From the NCBI GenBank assembly GCA_943912335.1, contig CALTUD010000023.1, positions 1 through 64,000 of the forward strand: 64,000 nucleotides of DNA. Reading direction: 5' to 3'. The notes beneath the pieces are model-generated. The model did not search any database, had not been told where the DNA came from, and saw only the letters and a list, made by a program, of their open reading frames with translations. The position numbers were made by a program, and so were the translations under genes. Positions 37,924 to 46,008 of this stretch are shown in pieces. Each line of letters begins with the position of its first letter. Position 1 is the first letter of the stretch. The DNA comes from an uncultured Acetobacteraceae bacterium. Lineage in GTDB: Bacteria; Pseudomonadota; Alphaproteobacteria; Acetobacterales; Acetobacteraceae.

Positions 37924-38778
37924 CTACCAGATCATGCGGGCGATGTTGGCGACCGGCGACAGCGCCAGACGCGCGAGCTCGCGCTCCATCAAACCGCTAT
38001 CCGCATCCAGCGCCGCGCCGTGGATGCCGCCCAGCACCCAGAGCGAGTCGATCCCGGCCGCCTTGGCGCCTGCGATGTCGGTCGCGAGCGAATCGCCGAT
38101 CGCCAGGGTGCGGGCGCGATCGGTGCCGAGCATGCGCAGGACCGGCTGATAGATCGCCGGATCGGGCTTGCCGATCTGACGCACCTCGCCGCCCATCTCG
38201 GCATAGATCCGGGCGAGCCATCCGGCGCAGATGATGCGCTTGCCGGCCCGGATCACTTCCAGATCGGGATTGGCGCACAGCATCGGCAGGGACAGCTCGG
38301 CGCAACGGCGCAGCCCGGGCAGATAGGGCGCGGGATCGCTTTCCCCCAGCGTGTCGTCCGGTCCGGTGTTCAGCACGAAATCGGCGCCGTCCGGTCCGGC
38401 GGTGCGCTCCAGGGACAAGCCCTCGAACAGATTGGAATCCTTGTCCGGCCCCAGATGCCAGCAGCGCCGGCCGAGCGCCCGGAACCAGTCGTCCGGCGGG
38501 TCGAGCAGCGCCATGCGGGTGGCTTCGCCGCTGGTCAGGATGCCGGTGTAGCAATCGTCCGGCACGCCGATGCGACGCAGCGTGTCCTGCACCGGCGCCA
38601 GGCGGCGCGGCGCGTTGGACAGCAGCACCACCCGCTTGCCCTCCGCGCGCAGCCTGTGCAGGCATTCCACCGCGCCGGGATAGGGGTCGATGCCGTCATG
38701 CACCACGCCCCACAGATCGACGATGAAGCCGTCGTAATCGGGAGCGAGCGCGTGGAGCCCGTCGATCGGACGGCTCAT
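37924..38778 (-). CDS. HAD-superfamily hydrolase (TIGR01459 type)
   Basis: A 284-residue class IIA HAD phosphatase of the NagD-like subfamily. Motif I is FIVDLWGVVHDG, with the nucleophile Asp; motif II is VVLLSNAPRR; motif III is IGKPDPAIY, and motif IV LAIGDSLATDIAGAKAAG. The IIA cap includes the Gly/Cys-rich CYTGILTSGE segment. Substrate unknown, possibly a sugar phosphate. ATG 38778 overlaps the pyrD stop by 4 nt, so it is translationally coupled to pyrimidine synthesis. Confidence 0.87.
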   Translation of the reverse strand: MSRPIDGLHALAPDYDGFIVDLWGVVHDGIDPYPGAVECLHRLRAEGKRVVLLSNAPRRLAPVQDTLRRIGVPDDCYTGILTSGEATRMALLDPPDDWFRALGRRCWHLGPDKDSNLFEGLSLERTAGPDGADFVLNTGPDDTLGESDPAPYLPGLRRCAELSLPMLCANPDLEVIRAGKRIICAGWLARIYAEMGGEVRQIGKPDPAIYQPVLRMLGTDRARTLAIGDSLATDIAGAKAAGIDSLWVLGGIHGAALDADSGLMERELARLALSPVANIARMIW

Positions 38779-39842
38779 GCGCGGTGCTTTTCCGGCAGGG
38801 CGGTGCCGCGTGCCGCGGCGAGATCGGGGAAGCCGGATGCGCGCAGGGCGGCGCGCAGTTCTCGTTTGAGCCGGGGCAGCATGGCCGGTCCTTCGATGCT
38901 GAAGCGTGTGTAGACCTGCACCAGATCGGCGCCGGCCCGGATCTTGTCGAGAATGTCGGCGCCGCAGGAAATGCCGCCGCAACCGATCAAAGCGAGGCGT
39001 CCGGCGGACAGGGACGCGACCCTGGCCAGCATCTCCGTGCTGCGCGCGCGCAGCGGCGCGCCGGACAGGCCGCCCGCTTCGCCGGCGTGCCGTCCGCGCA
39101 GATGCGGCGGCCGGGCCAGCAAGGTGTTGGACACGATCAACCCGTCCGCGCCGCCCTCGATCACCGCCTCGACGATCGCCTCCAGCGCCTCGTCGGCCAG
39201 ATCCGGCGCCAGCTTCACCAGCAAAGGCGGACGCACGGAAACGGCGCCGGCCACGGCGGCGAGAACCGCGCGCAACGGCTCCACCTGCTGCAGGGCGCGC
39301 AGGCCGGGCGTGTTGGGCGAGCTGACGTTGATCACCAGGTAGTCGGCATGCGGCGCCAGCTCCTGCACCAGGGCGGCATAATCGCGCGGCGGGTCGTCGC
39401 TGTTCTTGTTGATGCCGACATTGGCGCCGAACGGCACCGGGATGCCGGCCCCTGCCCTTGCGCTGCGCAGGCGCTGTGCGAAGCGTTCCAGCCCTTCATT
39501 GTTGAAGCCCATGCGGTTGATCACCGCCCCTTCCTCGGGCAGCCGGAACAGGCGCGGCCGCTCGTTGCCCTCCTGCGGCAAGGGGGTGACGGTGCCGGCC
39601 TCCACGAAGCCGAACCCGGCCTTCGCCAGCGGGGCCGGCACGCGGCAATCCTTGTCGAACCCGGCGGCGATGCCGATCGGGTTGCTGAAATGCAGCCCCA
39701 TCGCCGAGACGGCCAGGCCGTCATCCTCGCCCGGACGGGCGGTGCCGCCCAGACCGAGCTGGAGCGCCCGCAGCGCCAGGTGATGGGCTTTTTCGGGATC
39801 GAGGCGACGCAGCGCCGGGAGGGCGAGGGTTTGCAGCAGCAT
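38775..39842 (-). CDS. pyrD: Dihydroorotate dehydrogenase, class 2 (quinone-linked)
   Basis: A 355-residue membrane-associated flavoenzyme oxidising dihydroorotate with quinone as acceptor in pyrimidine synthesis. The class 2 N-terminal helices are present (residues 1-40), then FSNPIGIAAGFDKDC, the catalytic region VINVSSPNTPGLR with the Ser base, KLAPDL, and GCGGISCG. ATG 39842 is the natural start. It overlaps the downstream HAD gene. Confidence 0.96.
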   Translation of the reverse strand: MLLQTLALPALRRLDPEKAHHLALRALQLGLGGTARPGEDDGLAVSAMGLHFSNPIGIAAGFDKDCRVPAPLAKAGFGFVEAGTVTPLPQEGNERPRLFRLPEEGAVINRMGFNNEGLERFAQRLRSARAGAGIPVPFGANVGINKNSDDPPRDYAALVQELAPHADYLVINVSSPNTPGLRALQQVEPLRAVLAAVAGAVSVRPPLLVKLAPDLADEALEAIVEAVIEGGADGLIVSNTLLARPPHLRGRHAGEAGGLSGAPLRARSTEMLARVASLSAGRLALIGCGGISCGADILDKIRAGADLVQVYTRFSIEGPAMLPRLKRELRAALRASGFPDLAAARGTALPEKHRA

Positions 39843-39908
39843 GGTCCTTTTCCTGCCCGCTGCGGACGCGGCTTGCAACGCGCAAGCGGGGGAGCGATCC
39901 TCCCGCGC

Positions 39909-40154
39909 ATGTGGAACGAGCCCTATCTCGAGACCTGCTGCCGTTCGGCGCTGCACCGTCTGGTGCTGGCCGGCGCATCCGGCCGCCCGGATGCGCGGGA
40001 AGCCGATCTGAAGGATGCGCGCTGCCTGGACCGGCTCGTCTCGCTCGATCTGGCCGCGCATGCGGAGGGGAGTTTCCGCATCACCGCCGAGGGCGTGGAG
40101 CGTCATCGCACCGAGATCGGCGAGCCGAAAGCATCCGGGAAGCGCGCGGCCTGA
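39909..40154 (+). CDS. Hypothetical 81-residue protein
   Basis: A small soluble protein (about 81 residues) beginning MWNEPYLETCCRSALHRLVL, with a double Cys at 10-11 and a predicted winged-helix-like pattern (helix, CLDRLVSLDLAAHAEG, then FRITAEGVERHRTEI). The last segment resembles the end of small DNA-binding or sensor domains in Acetobacteraceae, but I cannot name a family. It is divergent from pyrD and lies 22 nt before the repressor-like gene, so it may share its transcript. Confidence 0.6.
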   Translation: MWNEPYLETCCRSALHRLVLAGASGRPDAREADLKDARCLDRLVSLDLAAHAEGSFRITAEGVERHRTEIGEPKASGKRAA

Positions 40155-40176
40155 AAATGGCGCGGAGTCGCCTCGG

Positions 40177-40773
40177 GTGACGCACGAGGAGCTCTGGCAC
40201 GCGCTGGATACGCTTGCGGCGGAAAAGGGCCTGTCGCCGTCCGGGCTGGCGCGCGCCGCCGGTCTCGATCCGACCAGCTTCAACCGTTCCAAGCGCACCG
40301 GCCCGAACGGGCCGCGCTGGCCGAGCACGGAAAGCCTCGCCCGCGTTCTGGCCGCCACCGGCATCTCGCTCGACGCGTTCGCGACTCTGGTGTCGGGGGC
40401 ACGAGTGTTGTCGACGGTGCGATCGCCGCGCAGCCTGGCGGTGCTGTCGTTCTCCGTTCTGTCTGCCGTTCCGCCAAACGCCGCCGTGTTGCGCACCGCA
40501 CGCGACCGGATCGCGCCGCCCTGGGGCAGTGCGGAGACGGATTATCTGGTGCGGCTGGACGATTCCCGTTTCGCACCGATGATTCCCCGGGACGCCTTGT
40601 TGCTGGTCTCGCCCGGTCGGGAGGTGCTGCCGGACGATCGCGCGATCGCGTTTCCGGCGGACGGCGCGGTCTGCGTTCTGGCGACGCAGGACGCATCGCG
40701 GCGTCTGGACGACGGCGACGTGCTGGCAGCCAACTGCCCTGTCCATAGGATCGGGTGGATAGGACTACCATAA
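40177..40773 (+). CDS. Phage-repressor-like HTH regulator with S24-like domain
   Basis: A 198-residue regulator. The N-terminal XRE-type HTH reads GLSPSGLARAAGLDPTSFN, RSKRTGPNGPRWPSTESL. The C-terminal half resembles the S24/LexA peptidase fold found with this HTH in Alphaproteobacteria, but the usual G-D-S-M-x-P nucleophile motif is DDSRFAPMIP and no convincing catalytic Lys is seen, so autoproteolysis is doubtful. GTG 40177 is chosen; the upstream frame belongs to the preceding gene. A repeat element begins 5 nt after its stop. Confidence 0.75.
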   Translation: MTHEELWHALDTLAAEKGLSPSGLARAAGLDPTSFNRSKRTGPNGPRWPSTESLARVLAATGISLDAFATLVSGARVLSTVRSPRSLAVLSFSVLSAVPPNAAVLRTARDRIAPPWGSAETDYLVRLDDSRFAPMIPRDALLLVSPGREVLPDDRAIAFPADGAVCVLATQDASRRLDDGDVLAANCPVHRIGWIGLP

Positions 40774-40778
40774 TATTA

Positions 40779-40900
40779 GAAGGGTGTTCTTTCTTGAAAG
40801 AAAGAACCAAAGAACTTCTGGTTGTTTACCGACTTCCCGCCGGTTCTTCATACCAAAACAAACAAAAGTCTTTTTGCTTCTTTTTCTTCAAAAAAAGAAG
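40779..40900. repeat. Palindromic intergenic repeat, copy 1 (122 bp)
   Basis: An AT-rich element, strikingly unlike its GC-rich surroundings. The left arm contains the palindrome TTCTTTCTTGAAAGAAAGAA, and the right arm the stem CTTCTTTTT/AAAAAGAAG; a TTGTTT/AAACAA pair frames a variable centre. About 48 bp of the left end and 40 bp of the right end match copy 2 (54019-54141) in reverse complement with only a few differences. It lies between the convergent regulator gene and the GT-D-like gene, consistent with bidirectional termination. Confidence 0.85.
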
Positions 40901-40919
40901 ACCCTGCCTGCAGACGCCC

Positions 40920-41801
40920 TCACCCGCCCGCCCATTTCGCCGCCAGCGGCCCGATCTCGATCGCGATTCCGCCCAGTGCCTTGATCCGCCCGGCATAGAT
41001 CGTCCCGAGCGGCCCCGGCGCAGACACCAGGAACACCGCGCCGGGACATGGCACGGACAGCGCCTCCAGCGTGGCCGCGTGGCGTTCCGGCAGGAAGTCG
41101 CACGGATCGGCACCATCCTCGGCCACGGGAAAGACGGCCTCGCGCGGCACGCAGACATAGCGCGTCTCGCGCACGCCGCAGAAATGCGACAGCTTGCGGA
41201 ACATGGCCGGATGGGCACCGATGAAACCCAGGAACGGCAGACCGGCCAGCAGGGTGCGGAGATAGGGCACGATCCGGTGCATCCGCTCGACCAGCCCGGT
41301 CTCGGCGAACAGCGCGTCGGTTTCGCTCACCACGCTCCGGCGCAGGATCGCCAGCGCGCCGAGATCGGCATCGTCGGCCGGTTCGGCCATCTCGGGCAGG
41401 CAAACGATATCGGCGTCCCGAACCGCCCCGGTGAAGGCGTCGGCCAGCGAGGCGAGCAGGGAGCCATCGGCCTCTTCCGCAGGGGTGCCGAACCAGACGC
41501 GCCAGCGTTCGTCCAGCAGCGCCTGTCTTTGCGCCGGATCGAGCAGACGGCGGGTGGCGCGGTCCGTCGCCGCGACGAAGGCGGCGAGCGGGGCATCCAG
41601 AAGCAGAAGCGAGAACGGGCGGGACGCGGCGATCGCGGCCGATACGGCGCCGAGCGCCTGATCGGCGTCGAGCCAGCGCGGCGTCGCCTCGAGCGCCGCG
41701 GCGGCACGCAGCGCGCGGTCCCGGTCGATCGCGGCGGAAAGGAGGGCCATGGGAGTGGACCGGGACAGCGGCGCGGCCGGATCGAGACGATCATCCTGCA
41801 T
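40920..41801 (-). CDS. GT-D-fold glycosyltransferase-like protein
   Basis: A 293-residue protein. The C-terminal segment AVFLVSAPGPLGTIYAGRIKALGGIAIEIGPLAAKWAGG closely follows the pattern of GT-D family glycosyltransferases (a Val-rich strand, LG..Y...IK..GG.A.DIG...D.W), and VRDADIVCLPEM fits their AD..G.P element. However, the N-terminal acidic motif (R-x-GDGE/GDAE in active members) reads LLLDAP, so donor-metal binding may be lost. It is 117 bp downstream of the GT61 gene on the same strand; ATG 41801 or a later one (41753 region) may start it. Confidence 0.6.
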   Translation of the reverse strand: MQDDRLDPAAPLSRSTPMALLSAAIDRDRALRAAAALEATPRWLDADQALGAVSAAIAASRPFSLLLLDAPLAAFVAATDRATRRLLDPAQRQALLDERWRVWFGTPAEEADGSLLASLADAFTGAVRDADIVCLPEMAEPADDADLGALAILRRSVVSETDALFAETGLVERMHRIVPYLRTLLAGLPFLGFIGAHPAMFRKLSHFCGVRETRYVCVPREAVFPVAEDGADPCDFLPERHAATLEALSVPCPGAVFLVSAPGPLGTIYAGRIKALGGIAIEIGPLAAKWAGG

Positions 41802-41917
41802 CGTGTTTCGGAGCGCCTCGTTGTCCACTGCGTTTTCGTAACGAGGACCATTGCGGATGAACCGCCCCGCCCGCAAGACCGGCATCGCCGGGGCGACCCG
41901 TTCCCGGGGCGCGGGGA

Positions 41918-43066
41918 TCAGTCCGGACGGAGAAACGACGCCAACGCGGCCTCCAGCCGGTCGGCCGAGAAACCGGCGTCGCCGGTATCGAGATAGCGGT
42001 AGGGACTGCGGCCGGCGCGGGCCGCCAACAGAAACCAGGGGCGCAGACGGCGCCCGCCATCGAGCGGCTTGTTCAGTTCGAGCACGCGCAGCGCGCCCCT
42101 GTGGAACAGCATGTTGCAGAGCCCGGCCCCGTGCGGCGACATCAGATGCGTGGCACCGCCGATGATCGAGACCTGGCGGTGCAGGTCGAGGCCCTCGAAA
42201 CTCAGCCTGGCGAAGCCATGGCGTTCGGCGGCCGCGTCGATCAGATCGGACGCCGGATCGTCCAGGCGGCTGGCGACGGCACGGGTGCGGGCGAGATAGA
42301 GCCGCTTCGCCAACGGTTCGGCGGGTTGCGGCGCGACGGCCGTACCGGCGACGGATTTCGACATCGTCTCGAACACCGCGCGGAACTCGTCGAGATGCAT
42401 GATGTCCGTGGGTTCGCCGGGGCTGGTCCAGAACAGGTGGATCCGTTTCGCGCGATAGATCCCGGGCGGATACAGGGTGACGCGCGCGGACAGGCCGCTG
42501 GCCTCGATGCATTGTTCGAACACGGCCCGTGTGAACGAGGCCGGGCGTTCCGTCGTGTTGGCGCCGTAATCCGGCAGGGCGATCGCGACCGACGGGTCGA
42601 GCCGTCGCGCGGCGAGAAACGATTTGGCGAGGCCGAAGCACAGGAAATGAAAATAATTGCGCCATGCGCCGTCGAACCCGACGAAGACGTCCTCGACCTG
42701 TTGCACGGGGCCGGCATCGACCGCGGTCTCGTCCTGCTCCCCGGCTTCCCGCAGATCGCGGAATGCGGCCGTCTGCACGATCGGACGCCCGTCCGCCGTC
42801 AGCACGGTGCCGTCCAGCCGATGGCCGACGAAGAACGATCCGTTCTCGACGACGACGTGCAGCAAACGCACGGGAGGAACGACGGTCCGGCCGTCGAACC
42901 GCGACAGCGAGGCGCCTTTCAGCCCTTCCAGCAATCCCGCGTGATCCTGACCGGGAAACGCATCCGGCGGCAGATCGAACGGCCGCATCTCCTGCTCGCG
43001 AAGGATGCGGACCGGCAGCGAGCGCAGTTCGATGAATCTGCCGACGGAGATCGTCATGAGCGCCAT
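41918..43066 (-). CDS. Glycosyltransferase family 61 protein
   Basis: A 382-residue glycosyltransferase. GT61 landmarks are the YFHFLCFGLAKSFL segment after a W-R-N-Y entry, the RLYLARTRAVASR stretch, and the C-terminal SPHGAGLCNMLF loop that forms part of the donor site. Members decorate lipopolysaccharide or capsule with xylose, glucose or other sugars. No signal peptide. It lies 17 nt downstream of dnaB, an unusual pairing that may reflect read-through from dnaB. Confidence 0.82.
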   Translation of the reverse strand: MALMTISVGRFIELRSLPVRILREQEMRPFDLPPDAFPGQDHAGLLEGLKGASLSRFDGRTVVPPVRLLHVVVENGSFFVGHRLDGTVLTADGRPIVQTAAFRDLREAGEQDETAVDAGPVQQVEDVFVGFDGAWRNYFHFLCFGLAKSFLAARRLDPSVAIALPDYGANTTERPASFTRAVFEQCIEASGLSARVTLYPPGIYRAKRIHLFWTSPGEPTDIMHLDEFRAVFETMSKSVAGTAVAPQPAEPLAKRLYLARTRAVASRLDDPASDLIDAAAERHGFARLSFEGLDLHRQVSIIGGATHLMSPHGAGLCNMLFHRGALRVLELNKPLDGGRRLRPWFLLAARAGRSPYRYLDTGDAGFSADRLEAALASFLRPD

Positions 43067-43083
43067 CCGGTCCTCGGCCGAGC

Positions 43084-44592
43084 TCAGGTCCCGTGCACGG
43101 TATCCAGATCGGCGAAACGGGTGAATTCGCCTTCGAAGAACAGATCGATCTTACCGGTGGGGCCGTGACGTTGCTTCTCCAGCAGAAGCTCGGCCTTGTT
43201 GTGCGCCAGCTCCATCTTGTGCTGCCACGCTTCCATGGCGACGTGGAACTTGTCGGCGCTGTCGAACATCGTGTCCTTCGGCATGCGCTGCTGCAGGTAG
43301 TATTCGTCGCGGTACACGAACATCACCGCGTCCGCGTCCTGTTCGATCGAGCCGGATTCACGCAGATCGGAGAGCTGTGGCCGTTTGTCCTCGCGGCTTT
43401 CCACCTGGCGCGAGAGCTGGGAGAGTGCCAGGACCGGAACGTCCAGCTCCTTGGCGATCGCTTTCAGCCCTTGCGTGATCATGGAGATTTCGAGAACGCG
43501 GTTGTCCGGCTTGGTGCCGACCGCCGGACGCATGAGCTGAAGGTAATCGACCACCACCAGGCTCAGCCCCTTGGTGCGGGCCAGACGGCGGCAGCGCGTG
43601 CGCATGGCCGAAAGCGAGATCGCCGGGGTGTCGTCGATATGCAGAGGCAGCGCCTGCAACTCGCGGCTCACCAGCACGAAGCGATCGAATTCCTTCTGCC
43701 CGATCTCGCCGCGGCGGATGCGCTCGCCGGACACGCGGCTTTCTTCCGACAGCAGACGCGTGGCGAGCTGTTCGGCGCTCATTTCCAGCGAGAAGAACGC
43801 GACCGAGCCGCGCGGCATGGTGCCGGTTTCGCGCCCCTGCACCAGGAGCGAGCGCGCGGCGCCGAAGGCGATCTTGGTGGCGAGCGCGGTCTTTCCCATC
43901 GCCGGACGGCCGGCCAGGATCAGCAGATCGGACGGATGCAGGCCGCCGGTCTTCTTGTCCAGATCGCGCAGGCCGGTGGTGAGGCCGCTGACGGCGCCGG
44001 TGCGGTGGAACGCCTTCTCGGCCACGGAGATCGCGTCGGTGAGCGCGCGTTCGAAGGTGACGAAGCCGCCATCCTGGCCCTTCTCCGTGGCCAGCTTGAA
44101 CAGCGTTTCCTCGGCCGCCTCGATCTGCTTGGCGCCGTCCAGCTCCGGGTCGCGCCCGAACGCGTTGTTGACCACGGTTTCGCCGACATCGATCAGCTGA
44201 CGCCTGATCCAGGCATCGTGGATCGCGCGGCCGTATTCGCCGGCATTGATGATGCCGACCATGGCGGTCAGCAGCTGGGCCAGATAGGCGGTGCCGCCGA
44301 CCTCGTCGAGCAGGCCGGAATGTTCGAACTCGCCGCGCAGCGTGATGGCGTCGGCGAGCTGTCCGGCCTCGATCCGGCGCACGATCGACTGGAAGATCCG
44401 GCCATGGATCGGGTCGATGAAGTGCTCGGGGATCAGGAATTCGGCGACGCGTTCATAGGCCTTGTTGTTGGCCAGAAGCGCACCCAGCAGCGCCTGTTCG
44501 GCTGCCGCGTTGGACGGCGGCAGGCGCTGCGACAGGCCCAGAAGGGCGCCGTCCGCGGTCTGGTCGTTAGGGGCGCGTCCGATGCTGTTCAT
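43084..44592 (-). CDS. dnaB: Replicative DNA helicase DnaB
   Basis: A 502-residue hexameric fork helicase. The N-terminal primase-binding domain starts at SNAAAEQALLGALLAN; the RecA-like domain has Walker A RPAMGKTALA, SLEMSAEQLATRLL, Walker B VVVDYLQLM and the ending motif SQLSRQVESREDKRPQLSDL with the arginine finger. ATG 44592 is preferred over an in-frame TTG at 44610; neither has an obvious Shine-Dalgarno. It is intein-free and of normal length. A weak terminator of the upstream epimerase lies 107 bp before it. Confidence 0.96.
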   Translation of the reverse strand: MNSIGRAPNDQTADGALLGLSQRLPPSNAAAEQALLGALLANNKAYERVAEFLIPEHFIDPIHGRIFQSIVRRIEAGQLADAITLRGEFEHSGLLDEVGGTAYLAQLLTAMVGIINAGEYGRAIHDAWIRRQLIDVGETVVNNAFGRDPELDGAKQIEAAEETLFKLATEKGQDGGFVTFERALTDAISVAEKAFHRTGAVSGLTTGLRDLDKKTGGLHPSDLLILAGRPAMGKTALATKIAFGAARSLLVQGRETGTMPRGSVAFFSLEMSAEQLATRLLSEESRVSGERIRRGEIGQKEFDRFVLVSRELQALPLHIDDTPAISLSAMRTRCRRLARTKGLSLVVVDYLQLMRPAVGTKPDNRVLEISMITQGLKAIAKELDVPVLALSQLSRQVESREDKRPQLSDLRESGSIEQDADAVMFVYRDEYYLQQRMPKDTMFDSADKFHVAMEAWQHKMELAHNKAELLLEKQRHGPTGKIDLFFEGEFTRFADLDTVHGT

Positions 44593-44698
44593 CGGGGGAG
44601 GATAGAGCAACAGCCGGCCGGATTGAACCGGCGATCTGCTCCGGCGGACCGGCCCGACGTGTCAAGATCAGAACGTTCAGGACTTAAATGATTGCAAA

Positions 44699-44717
44699 CG
44701 CTCGATGATTTCGAGCG
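44699..44717 (-). terminator. Weak terminator after the epimerase gene
   Basis: A perfect 7-bp stem (44699-44705 with 44711-44717) and 5-nt loop lies 27 nt after the epimerase stop. On the minus strand it is followed by TTTGCAATCATTT, a poor U-tract, so termination of the gmk-hldE-epimerase run is likely but inefficient. Confidence 0.4.
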
Positions 44718-44744
44718 CACGTTCCCGCCGCGCCCTTTTGGCGC

Positions 44745-45965
44745 TCAGAACCCGGTGAGTGTTTCCGGCTCGTCCGGGCGGAACGCGTCCAGCTCCATCC
44801 AGGCGGTGACGATGTGGTAGAACGAGCTGGTCGGGATCATGCGGATCGCCGGGCGGCCGAACGCGTCGAGCTGGTCGATCCAGGTGCCGGGCGGCAGGGT
44901 CGTGCTTTCGGGGCCGACCAGGAACCGGTCCAGCAGGTTGCCGGCGCTGTCCAGCACCGTGTCTATCGCCGATGCCGCTTCCGTCGCGGTGTCGGCGCGC
45001 CTGTGCAGGACCGTACCGGCTCGCAGCAGCTCGCCCTGCGGCCACAAGCGCGACGATCCGCGCAGCAGGCGGCCGTCGCGGGCGATGGCGTCGCGCATCA
45101 GCCCGGTCTCATGCCCGACGCCGTGCCCGTCCCGGACCCGGTCCAGCGCCCGGATCGCCCGGTCGGCGAGCGGATCGCCGAACAGGGCGTCCGCCCGGTC
45201 CAGCAGCCAGATCCATTCCATCTGGTGGCCCGGCTCGACCAGATCGCCATCCATGCCGCCGGCCCGGTGCAGCGCCTGATCGAAATGCTCGGCCAGCGTG
45301 CCGCTTTCGGGATCGAAGAAGCGTTCGTGGAACAAGGTCACCAGTTCGCGCGCCAGTTCGGCCCAGCGCGCATCGCCGCTCACCTCGAACAGCGCCACGG
45401 CCGCTTCCAGCAGATGCATATGCGGATTCTGCAGCCGCCAGCCCGGCTCCGCCGGCAGCACGTGATGGAAGCCGCCGCCTGGATGCGTCATCTCGCGGCG
45501 CAGGAATGCGAGGGTCCGCTCCGCTTCGCGCAGCGGGCGCGGGTCCTTGAACACGCGGGCGTGCTGCGACAGGGCGAACAGCACGAAGGCGATGTCGTAG
45601 AGATCGGCCGTCTCGTCCACCGGACGGCCCTGCGGCGTGGCCCGCCTGATCCAGTGCCCGTCCGTGGCGCGCCCATGCAGGAGCAGGAAGCGGAAGATGC
45701 CCTCGGCCGCACCGGCCGCGCCCGGAACGCCGTGTTCGGCGGCGATGGCATAGACGAACAACTGCCGCGCCTGCACCCGCACGCGGGTGAAGCCGGGAAA
45801 GACGGTCGCCCCGTCGAGGGCGATCTGTTCTGCCGCGGGCCGGGATCCGTCCGGCAGTGCCGGGCCGAAGCCGTTCGCGTTCCAGAACGGGAACGCGGTG
45901 CCGAACAGCCAGGCCCGGAACCGGTCCCGCGCGCGCCCCAGGGCGGCCGGCCCGCGATCCACCAT
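44745..45965 (-). CDS. AGE-family epimerase/isomerase
   Basis: A 406-residue (alpha/alpha)6-barrel enzyme of the N-acylglucosamine 2-epimerase family, which also includes mannose-6-phosphate and cellobiose epimerases. Core segments are GRATDGHWIRRATPQG, LYDIAFVLFALSQ, NPHMHLLEA, GHQMEWIWLLDRAD and GSSRLWPQGELLRAG; these carry the catalytic His and substrate-contact residues. The position after hldE suggests it makes or interconverts a sugar for surface glycans, but its substrate is not known. ATG 45965 chosen; GTG 45971 is an alternative. It is 43 nt downstream of hldE. Confidence 0.8.
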   Translation of the reverse strand: MVDRGPAALGRARDRFRAWLFGTAFPFWNANGFGPALPDGSRPAAEQIALDGATVFPGFTRVRVQARQLFVYAIAAEHGVPGAAGAAEGIFRFLLLHGRATDGHWIRRATPQGRPVDETADLYDIAFVLFALSQHARVFKDPRPLREAERTLAFLRREMTHPGGGFHHVLPAEPGWRLQNPHMHLLEAAVALFEVSGDARWAELARELVTLFHERFFDPESGTLAEHFDQALHRAGGMDGDLVEPGHQMEWIWLLDRADALFGDPLADRAIRALDRVRDGHGVGHETGLMRDAIARDGRLLRGSSRLWPQGELLRAGTVLHRRADTATEAASAIDTVLDSAGNLLDRFLVGPESTTLPPGTWIDQLDAFGRPAIRMIPTSSFYHIVTAWMELDAFRPDEPETLTGF

Positions 45966-46008
45966 CCTCACGTCGCAAATTCCACAGACGCGCCGTTCAT
46001 GACACCGG

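Noticed and set aside
40779..40900. Insertion-sequence remnant
   Set aside because: No transposase fragment or clear target duplication flanks the repeat, so it is described only as a palindromic repeat.
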